Below are positions 55,001 to 64,000 of a stretch of 64,000 nucleotides of DNA, piece by piece. Positions within the stretch are counted from its first letter, which is position 1. Each line of letters begins with the position of its first letter. The DNA lies in NCBI RefSeq assembly GCF_963678635.1, contig NC_087070.1:45363467-45427466 (forward strand). The letters are read 5' to 3'. Made by a program: the position numbers and the translations under genes. The notes under the pieces are model-generated. The model saw only the letters and a program-made list of their open reading frames with translations, was not told the DNA's origin and did no database searches. This stretch comes from Symsagittifera roscoffensis (lineage: Eukaryota > Xenacoelomorpha > Acoela > Convolutidae).

Positions 55001-57423
55001 GCCATGACGTCACTAAATTTGCATGTAATTCAGTTATTTAGAGCGTTCTGATCGGAGCCGAAAACAGTAACGTTTTTGTCGACACGATGTTAGGAAGACC
55101 TGTAGTACCTAAGAAAAACAAAAAACTTTAAAAAAATTGAAACCGAAAAACCGAAAACAGTAAAAAGTATACAATCAGTAGAAATCATCCGCCCAGACAA
55201 GATGTGATACGACCCTCCCGTTTGTTTTTGTTATATATATATATATATTGTTGTTACAGGCATTTATATCAGTCAGGGTTGATACGATCATATTTGTGGT
55301 CCGTTTGTGGTGGTTGTACTGTAGGGTTATTTGAAAATTTAATCACGTAAATTCTAATTTGCGCTCAATCCTGAAGGGTCTCAAGATTAGAGAAGAAGAC
55401 TGATCCGGCAAGCAGTGCAAGGAGCGACAAAAAGGGGCTCAAAGACAACAACAATCGACTGTTGGGTATCGTTAACAAGTTTTGTATCCCTTTTGGTACA
55501 AAAAGTAAGATATCAATCTGTGGGGGGCTCGACAGTGGTTGCACTGTAGTGATTCTTCAACGAATTGCGAGTTTCCGAGTTAAGCACCTTAATGCGGGTA
55601 TTGAACAAACCCGGAGGGGTATAATATTACAAGTATTACTAGTTATACAGACTATATTATTAGTCCTATACTGTTTTTCAGTGAGAAACACAGCAAGCAG
55701 GCCGGTTTTTAGGGTCAAAATAGCGATATTTTGATCCCCCACAAACCGCAATTTTTGAGATATCGATAATTTTCTGAAACGGGAAAAAGCGCAGAATTAA
55801 TAAATTACATCGTAACTCTACTAGTATAATAGGTAGAACCAGTTGAGTTTAGTTCAGAAGTGGTTGGAACTAATTGGGTAGCAAAAACCAAATTATCTTG
55901 ATTTTTGAAAAAAACGAAACGCTACAAATTAAGAAATTTTTTTGAGAATTTTGAGTTTAGACAGTAAAAATTGTCTTTCAGACAACGTTCGCTGGTGAAT
56001 CAACAGGTTTTAAATCCCGTTTGCTAATAACCTTCCGGGTTACTGTGAAATCGGACTTAACATGTTTGATTTAGTGGATTCATCAATCCTGTAGTGTCCA
56101 AATTGCATTGATTTTGGCAAATTTTTCAGGCTGGAACGTTTTAGATCGAGTTTTTTGCATTGAATTAGAAGAGTACAGGCCTTTTGAGCTCGGATCAATA
56201 TTTTTTAGGTCAAAAAGATAATAAGAAGTGCGAAAAAAAGTTAGGCGGAACCTACCAGAGAGAAAAAATTTTGACTTTAGAAAAAGACATTTTTGTTAAA
56301 AACTTTGGAACTGCTCTAGTTGATCTTGGTACCATTAGATCAGAAATTAGGTGAGCTTACTCATAGATCCAATTGTTCGAAAAAATAAAAGTAAAAAATG
56401 TTTTTGATTGTTTATCAATTTCTGAAGGTAGTCCCTTCACACTTTGTAAGTCTTTTTTGGAAAGTCCTTATACCCTACCAAAGGGTAGTAACGGTTAAAT
56501 AAGGCAATTTTACGCTGTTCTAGACAAAATGGGAGGGCTAAAGAGACCAGAAAACCATAGTCGAGTCGAAACTAGGCTAGTTATAAGACCCTTCACAGTT
56601 AAAGAGAATTGTGAAATAAGCAGCTTAGCTTCAATCCGGAAGGGTCTAGGGACGGAAAATACACCCTTCCCAGTTAGTTAGTCCTACAGCATAATAGCAT
56701 TGGAGAACTATCCAGAAGGGTATCGGGTGAAAGTTTTTGAAGTCCAAGAAAAACTATTTTTGCCAATCTGGAAGGGTCCAAATTTTGTCAACACGGAGAG
56801 ATCCCAATTTTGCCAATCCGGAGGTGTCCTAATTTTGCCAATCCGGAGGGTCCTGTTTTTGCCAATCCGGAGTGGTCCCAGTTTTGCCAACCTGGAGGGT
56901 TCCTAATGTTGCCAATCCGGATGAGTCCTGTTCTTGCCAATCCGGAGAGGTCCCAATTTTGCCAATCCGGAGGGGTCCCAATTTTGCCAATCTGGAGGGG
57001 TCCTAATTTATCAAATCTTAACTAGACAAAAAAAAAGTAAATAGTGAAGGTATAAAATAAAAGTAAAATTAAAAGTTTTTTTTACGATTGCTTTTAGCAA
57101 AACTATCATCTTGTGAAGATAGACCCTTCACGTTTTGTACGTTTTTTTGAAAGCTCTTATTTTCCTACCAAACGGTAGTAACGGTTAATAAAAGTAAATT
57201 TATGCTGTTCTCGACAAAAAGGAAGGGATAAGGAACCCAGAAAACGATAGTCGACTCAAAATTAGGCTAGTTATAAGACCCTTCACACTTAGAGAGAATT
57301 GTCTAATAAGCAGCTTAGCTTCACACCGGAAGGGTCTAGGGCCGGAATACACCCTTCCTATTTAGTTTATATAGCATAATAGGCTCTGAGACCGTATCAG
57401 AATGGGTCTTGGGTGTTGTTTTT
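49031..57423 (+). repeat. Large tandem duplication, right copy (about 8.39 kb)
   Basis: This is the second copy of 40639-49030. At the internal junction (49030/49031) ttgttttt is followed by aatcgactg, whereas elsewhere ttgtttttaaacgacc continues into the second leader repeat. Only one or two bases of shared sequence lie at the joint, so it was probably formed by non-allelic joining rather than by LTR-LTR exchange. Confidence 0.93.
52047..54366 (+). pseudogene. Array gag pseudogene 2
   Basis: This is the counterpart of pseudogene 1 in the right copy of the 8.39-kb duplication, with the same stops and frameshifts and only a handful of base differences (for example Val to Ala after N-L-E-G-T). 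The CCHC frame is 53575-54366 and is identical in protein sequence to that of pseudogene 1. Confidence 0.85.
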
Positions 57424-58330
57424 AAACGACCTGAAAAAGTCACTTACCAACCCGGAAGGTTCCCAATTTTACCAATCCGGAAGGATCCTCTTTTTGCCAA
57501 TTCGGAGGGGTCCTGTTTTTGCCAATCTGGAAGGGTCCAAGTTTTGCCAATCCGGAGGGATCCTATTTTTGCCAATAGGGAAGGGGCCCATTTTTGCCAT
57601 TCCGGAGGGGTCCTAATTTTGCCAATCCGGAGGGGTCCTGATTTTGCCAATCCGGAGGGGCCCTAATCTTATCAAAAATTAAGTAGACAAGAGAAAAGTG
57701 AATAGTGAAAGGTATCAAGTTATTAGGAGTCAGGCTAGGAATCATTGACTGCACTGGTAACTTGCCCTTTATAGAAGACCATATTAAAACAAAACAGGTC
57801 TAAACCCGGATATTCGCGACACTAAGTCTAAATTGAACAAGGGTTTGTCCCTGATTTGTGTGGATTGAAATCCAAATCATTTTTGGAAAAATGATTGCCT
57901 TGAGGATTTTAGTAGGTCTAGCTTGGGCAATCCGAAGGCAGATAGGTAACACGGGACTAGGTGGGTGCAATAGACGCGCTCTTGAGAAAATTACTGCCTT
58001 CAAGTTTTGTATGTTTGGTGCGGCACCGAACAGGGAAAGCTCTTTCTTTAGAAGCAAGTTCGACTTTTATATTTTGACTAACTAAAGTACAAAGCACATA
58101 CGTTTTTTATTGAAAATGTTTTTATTCTCATTCATTTTTTGTTTTAAATCAGTAGTATCTGTTCTTGATTCGGTAGTGAGTACACTATCTTTTTAAATTT
58201 TGATAACGTCAGACTACTGTGCTAGCTTCATATACTTTTGGAATATATTGTGTTGTGCTGTTATTATCAGACAATAAGGACATTAGCAATCGAATTGATT
58301 GTATAGGCAGTAAGAAGTAATAAATCAAAA

Positions 58331-60649
58331 ATGACTCGTGACAAGTCAAGGATACCTAAACTATGTGATAGCTCTAGTAAATTTATGCCAGAGAGACAAA
58401 TAAAAGCAATGAACGACGCTTTTGTTTGAAGGATCGCACGAACCCGGTGTCCTTGAACAGATGTCCTTAAGTCCGAGTGAAGTAGAAAGGGCAGTCCCCG
58501 TCGAGAGAGAAAACCTGCGGGAAGAGATCAACCGCAACAGACAAGAAGCTAGCAGGAGCGAAAAACGCTTGAAGGAGAGAACGGATGAACACTTGGAAAA
58601 GAACTTGTCGCGAATGAAGAGGGAAGCTGAGCATAGAGAGCTACAATTGAGAAATGACATGGAGAAGTTGAGACTTCAACAAGCGCATACTCTTAGGACT
58701 CTTGACACGAAGATAGACGCGATGATGGAGAGGTGAACTCAGGCTATCATGGATAGGTTGGTTGGGCTACTAGGAAGCAGGAGTGGATCGAAGACTAGGG
58801 AACCAGACTCAGGAGAACCCGGCAGGGAGCCGAGAAAGAACTTCAACGAACAACCCAATAGAAGAAGGACATATGGATCCACTAGAGGAAGAGGCAGTTC
58901 ATCCAGCCATGCCACAGGGGACAGTAGGCCATGGGGCCCAATCATTGGAGGAAGTTCGACTGGCAACAGACCGACCTCACTCAAACTAATGAACGATGCA
59001 AGACACACATGCGACTGGGAGATGTGATTCCAGGAACTGGAGTCATGCGAATCAAGGAAGAAGTCATCCCAGCAACTCGGACAGGAGGGAAAATCCAGAG
59101 CCTCTATCAGAGTGCAATGATGCGCAAGAGGGGCTTTCAAGGGACTCGACATCAATGGCCACACTCTTTGAAATTCTGAATGGGTCCTTGGAAACATTCC
59201 TAACGAGGTTATCTAAAATCAATGAACGCAGTGAAAAGTCCAGAAGGGTTTTCAAGAAACCAAGATGCTAGAAATATGAATCTGATGGCTGTATCGATAC
59301 TTGGATAGAGGTAATGAAACTGCATTTCGAAGAGAAGGACTTGTCAGACAGACAAGAATGCAGTGCTCTCATCAGTAACCTGGAAGGAACAGCCCTAAAC
59401 TGTGTGATAGCCAAAAGCAAAACCAGAGGGACACTGCTAAGAAATTCTTTGAAATCTTCTTAAATCGTTTTGGCTCAGCGTTGCAAAGACACGAAGCAAA
59501 GATGCGCTTCAACAAATGGAGGCAACGTAAAGACGAGGCAATACAAAAGTTTCTAGACGATTTGGAGATGCTTAGAAGATGTAGCCAACCAGATGAGTTG
59601 AACAGAAGGATGAACCTGGCAAAGCCTCAAAATTCATCAATGGGGTGAAGAATGATGAGCTTCGAACGATGTTAGCGACACATTACACACCACTTCAAAC
59701 TAATGCGCCAACACCAGAGGAGTTGAGACTCAAGTCAAACTAAAACTTTTTACTGAAGCCTCCACAAAATCTGGATATTACAAGAAAAAACAATTATGGC
59801 AATTTTAACAATGGACCAGCAAACCAAGATTACAACTGGTACAAACCAAGCAACGCTATGAACAGGAGACGCTCTTGTGCAAATTGCAGTTCTACGGACC
59901 ATCATGTGTCAGCATGCCCAACCTACAAACATGGCATGAAAGCATTAGGCTTCAGCCTCGAGGATGAAGATGCGTCAGAGGTCGATCATGAAGATTTCAT
60001 GAGAGGAGTGATTGCGAAATTCGGCCCAAGGTGTTTCTTTTGTAACTTGGAAGGTCATTTTCAATCGAATTGTCCACAACTTTGGGATGCTGTGGCAGAC
60101 ATCAAGCATCCAAGGTCCGAGGAAGCTTTATCGGGTGTGAAAGCCAGCAAGGCTCGCCTGTTGAGTAAAGCGGAGGCACGCAGGAAGGAAAAACCGCAAG
60201 AGCTGCCAAAAAAGAAGATGCAGGCAGCAACTGAAGAGATACGTGAACAGGATCCGGTGACTGCGGCAGATGACTTCACGGTCGACTTTAGGGCAGCCGC
60301 GAGGGATACTCTAAACAGAGTCCAGCAGGAGTTGGTGACAAAGGAGATCGAACAAAAGGTGAAGCTCGAACTGGAGAATGAGAATATTCAGAAAAAGCTT
60401 ATGGTTTTCGAGGCATCAGAAGTCGAAGAAACGAAAGCACCAAGCAATTTGAGCATGAAACTTAACGTGACCTCTGGGCAGACGTTCGGCATGGTGCCAC
60501 AAGGAATCAGAATACAGTCAACAATTTCAGTTGCGGGACATCAGGTAATCGGGAACCTAAGTAATTTTGACTGCCCAATTTTGACACACTGTGTGACATT
60601 CGACCAGAACGTGTCAAAATCTAAGTTAGAATCCGAAATATTATTGTAA
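58331..60649 (+). pseudogene. Array gag pseudogene 3
   Basis: This older copy is slightly more diverged. It shares the TGA after the coiled coil (58734-58736) but keeps Glu-Gln-Met (gaacagatg) where the others have a stop, so its coil frame is longer (58422-58736). A 3-base deletion at about 59024 and several single-base losses in the capsid region are private. The CCHC frame (59858-60649) carries about ten substitutions, mostly amino-acid changing. Confidence 0.85.
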
Positions 60650-62873
60650 CATCAGACCGAGAAGATTGACGATTTTAAAAGTTTAGAGGTCTTAATCGTT
60701 CATTTTGACGAAGTCGGAAGGGTTAGTTTGGAGTTTCTTTTTAAAAATTCGTTTCGAAATAAAGGCACGTCACGACCTTGAGATTTCGCATCAACTGAAA
60801 AGGGAAAACACAACAACAACAGTATTCTCAACGATAACAACGTAAAAATTAGACAGAGAAGAGTCCGACGAGGAATACGAACGATAGGAAGGTTGTTGTG
60901 ACCCACAGCCATTTCGTGTTGTAACGATTGGGCAGCTACAATCGTTACAAAGCAATTCACGAGAACCAGGAAGGGTGTTGGAACGACGTTTCCAGCTTTC
61001 AGAAAAGAAACAAGGACGTTTTTTCTCCGGATTCCAGAATCCGGAAGAGTCTCGGGAGAGAATTTGAACAATATCTTAACAAACTTTTAGCTCCCTGGGG
61101 ATGTCCTGAATTGAATTAATAACATTTAAAATCGTTTTCAGACTATTTAAGCTAGGAGTTGAGGGAAAGGGTTGAACCATTTTCGATGAGATGATGATTT
61201 TTATGTACTGAACAAAAACAATAGTAATATAATAAATAAGTAGTAGTCGTGTTTTTACAAGTGACTATGTGGTCTGGCGACCCAGCCATGGCATCACTAA
61301 TTTTGCATGTAATTCAGTTATTTAGAGCGTTCTGATCGGAGCCGAAAACAGTAACGTTTTTGAACGCTATGAACAGGAGACGCTCTTGTGCAAATTGCAG
61401 TTCTACGGACCATCATGTGTCAGCATGCCCAACCTACAAACATGGCATGAAAGCATTAGGCTTCAGCCTCGAGGATGAAGATGCGTCAGAGGTCGATCAT
61501 GAAGATTTCATGAGAGGAGTGATTGCGAAATTCGGCCTAAGGTGTTTCTTTTGTAACTTGGAAGGTCATTTTCAATCGAATTGTCCACAACTTTGGGATG
61601 CTGTGGCAGACATCAAGCATCCAAGGTCCGAGGAAGCTTTATCGGGTGTGAAAGCCAGCAAGGCTCGCCTGTTGAGTAAAGCGGAGGCACGCAGGAAGGA
61701 AAAACCGCAAGAGCTGCCAAAAAAGAAGATGCAGGCAGCAACTGAAGAGATACGTGAACCGGATCCGGTGACTGCGGCAGATGACTTCACGGTCGACTTT
61801 AGGGCAGCCGCGAGGGATGCTCTAAACAGAGTCCAGCAGGAGTTGGTGACAAAGGAGATCGAACAAAAGGTGAAGCTCGAACTGGAGAATGAGAATATTC
61901 AGAAAAAGCTTATGGTTTTCGAGGCATCAGAAGTCGAAGAAACGAAAGCACCAAGCAATTTGAGCATGAAACTTAACGTGACCTCTGGGCAGACGTTCGG
62001 CATGGTGCCACAAGGAAGCAGAATACAGTCAATAATTTCAGTTGCGGGACATCAGGTAATCGGGAACCTAAGTAATTTTGACTGCCCAATTTTGACACAC
62101 TGTGTGACATTCGACCAGAACGTGTCAAAATCTAAGTTAGAATCCGAAATATTATTGTAACATCAGACCGAGAAGATTGACGATTTTAAAAGTTTAGAGG
62201 TCTTAATCGTTCATTTTGACGAAGTCGGAAGGGTTAGTTTAGAGTTTCTTTTTAAAAATTCGTTTCGAAATAAAGGCACGTCACGACCTTGAGATTTCGC
62301 ATCAACTGAAAAGGGAAAACACAACAACAACAGTATTCTCAACGATAACAACGTAAAAATTAGACAGAGAAGAGTCCGACGAGGAATACGAACGATAGGA
62401 AGGTTGTTGTGACCCACAGCCATTTCGTGTTGTAACGATTGGGCAGCTACAATCGTTACAAAGCAATTCACGAGAACCAGGAAGGGTGTTGGAACGACGT
62501 TTCCAGCTTTCAGAAAAGAAACAAGGACGTTTTTTCTCCGGATTCCAGAATCCGGAAGAGTCTCGGGAGAGAATTTGAACAATATCTTAACAAACTTTTA
62601 GCTCCCTGGGGATGTCCTGAATTGAATTAATAACATTTAAATTCGTTTTCAGATCATTTAAGCTAGGAGTTGAGGGAAAGGGTTGAACCATTTTCGATGA
62701 GATGATGATTTTTATGTACTGAACAAAAACAATAGTAATATAATAAATAAGTAGTAGCCGTGTTTTTACAAGTGACTATGTGGTCTGGCGACCCAGCCAT
62801 GACATCACTAATTTTGCATGTAATTCAGTTATTTAGAGCGTTCTGATCGGAGCCGAAAACAGTAACGTTTTTG
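59851..62873 (+). repeat. Tandem duplication, 2 x 1.51 kb (gag end plus LTR-like module)
   Basis: 59851-61362 and 61363-62873 share the gag CCHC frame, LINE stub, LTR-like module and about 70 bases beyond. The junction is gtaacgtttttg followed by aacgctatgaac. The two differ by very few bases. Confidence 0.92.
61369..62160 (+). pseudogene. Array gag fragment 4 (CCHC part only)
   Basis: The CCHC frame is repeated 1511 bases downstream of pseudogene 3 and joined upstream directly to tttttg of the LTR-like module. There is no capsid or N-terminal part. One substitution alters C-terminal to R-G-V-I-A-K-F-G (Pro to Leu) before the second knuckle; both knuckles are intact. Confidence 0.87.
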
Positions 62874-64000
62874 TCGACACGATGTTAGGAAGACCTGTAG
62901 TACCTAAGAAAAACAAAAAACTTTAAAAAAAATGTAACCGAAAAACCGAAAACGGAAAAAAAAAACAATCAGTAGAAATCATCCGCCCAGACAAGATGTG
63001 ATACGACCCTCCCGTTTGTTTTTGTTATATATATTGTTGTTACAGGCATTTATATCAGTCAGGGTTGATACGATCATATTTGTGGTCCGTTTGTGATGAT
63101 TGTACTGTAGGGTTATTTGAACATTTAATCACGTTAATTCTAATTTGCGCTCAATCCTGAAGGGTCTCAGGATTAGAGAAGAAGACTGATCCGGCAAGCA
63201 GTGCAAGGAGCGACAAAAAGGGGCTCAAAGACAACAACAATCGACTGTTGGGTATCGTTAACAAGTTTTGTATCCCTTTTGGTACAAAAAGTAAGATATC
63301 AATCTGTGGGGGCTCGATAGTGGTTGCACTGTAGTGACCCTTCAACGTATTACGAGTTTCCGAGTTAAGCACCTTAATGCGGGTATTGAATAAACCCGGA
63401 GGGGTATAATATTACTAGTATTACTATTTATACAGACTATATTATTAGTCCTATACTGTTTTTCAGTGAGAAACACAGCAAGCAGGCCGGTTTTTAGGGT
63501 CAAAATAGCGATATTTTGATCCCCCACAAACCGCAATTTTTGAGATATCGATAATTTTCTGAAACGGGAAAAAGCGCAGAATTAATAAATTACATCGTAA
63601 CTCTACTAGTATAATAGGTAGAACCAGTTGAGTTTAGTTCAGAAGTGGTTGGAACTAATTGGGTAGCAAAAACCAAATTATCTTGATTTTTGAAAAAAAC
63701 GAACCGCTACAAATTAAGAAATTTTTTTGAGAATTTTGAGTTAAGACAGTAAAAATTGTGTTTCAGACAACGTTCGCTAGTGAATCAACAGGTTTTAAAT
63801 CCCGTTTGCTAATAATCTTCCATGTTACTGTGAAATCGGACTTAACATGTTTGATTTAGTGGATTCATCAATCCTGTAGTGTCCAAATTGCATTGATTTT
63901 GGCAAATTTTTCAGGCTGGAACGTTTTAGATCGAGTTTTTTGCATTGAACTAGAAGAGTACAGGCCTTTTGAGCTCGGATCAATATTTTTTAGGTCAAAA
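62874..64000 (+). other. Start of the next array unit, running off the right edge
   Basis: This is colinear with 40265-41400 and 55075-56215 and contains the short (TA)n, the aatcgactgttgggtatcg block at 63238 and the TTTTTCAG motifs. No gene. It shows that the array continues beyond the window. Confidence 0.85.

Overview
The window is eukaryotic repeat DNA, almost certainly from an invertebrate animal. I see no host gene, no operon and no RNA gene. Nearly everything derives from one lineage of Ty3/gypsy-type LTR retrotransposon, plus one LINE reverse-transcriptase scrap. A conserved TTTTA(C/T)TTTCAG acceptor-like motif resembles nematode 3' splice sites, but that is only a hint; the species cannot be named from this sequence.

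Left block (1-11.5 kb, minus strand): element A, truncated at its 5' end and running off the left edge at its 3' end. Read in its own direction it encodes the gag nucleocapsid with two CCHC knuckles, an aspartic protease, reverse transcriptase, RNase H, an acidic linker of about 300 residues, integrase, and then a macro-like (ADP-ribose-binding type) domain. A non-coding spacer with short direct repeats and a splice-acceptor motif follows, then a second long ORF (ORF2). ORF2 holds a coiled coil, a complete SGNH/GDSL hydrolase domain, a second SGNH-like domain, and an unrecognised part that continues beyond the window.

Middle block (11.6-38.7 kb): element B (plus strand) begins with three successive leader-minisatellite-gag modules separated by complete or remnant LTR sequence, then runs through a deleted pol into ORF2. 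It stops at about 27.06 kb, where it meets element C (minus strand, 38.7 to 27.07 kb) tail to tail. C has its LTR directly upstream of gag, a near-complete but frameshifted pol, a truncated macro domain and ORF2 with its SGNH domain.

Right block (39.2-64 kb): an antisense LINE fragment borders a tandem array of gag-only units, about 6.3 kb each, from a diverged branch of the same gag family. Two diverged leader repeats, each followed by a 24-25 bp minisatellite, precede each gag pseudogene. One 8.39-kb stretch is duplicated in tandem almost perfectly, and a 1.51-kb tandem duplication lies further right.

All copies carry stops or frameshifts, so nothing here looks autonomous now. The ancestral design is unusual and is the main interest of the window: a Ty3/gypsy element with a macro-like domain at the end of pol and, in place of an envelope gene, an ORF with one or two SGNH hydrolase domains. 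Shared lesions and clean junctions indicate that much of the locus grew by DNA-level tandem duplication rather than by new insertions.
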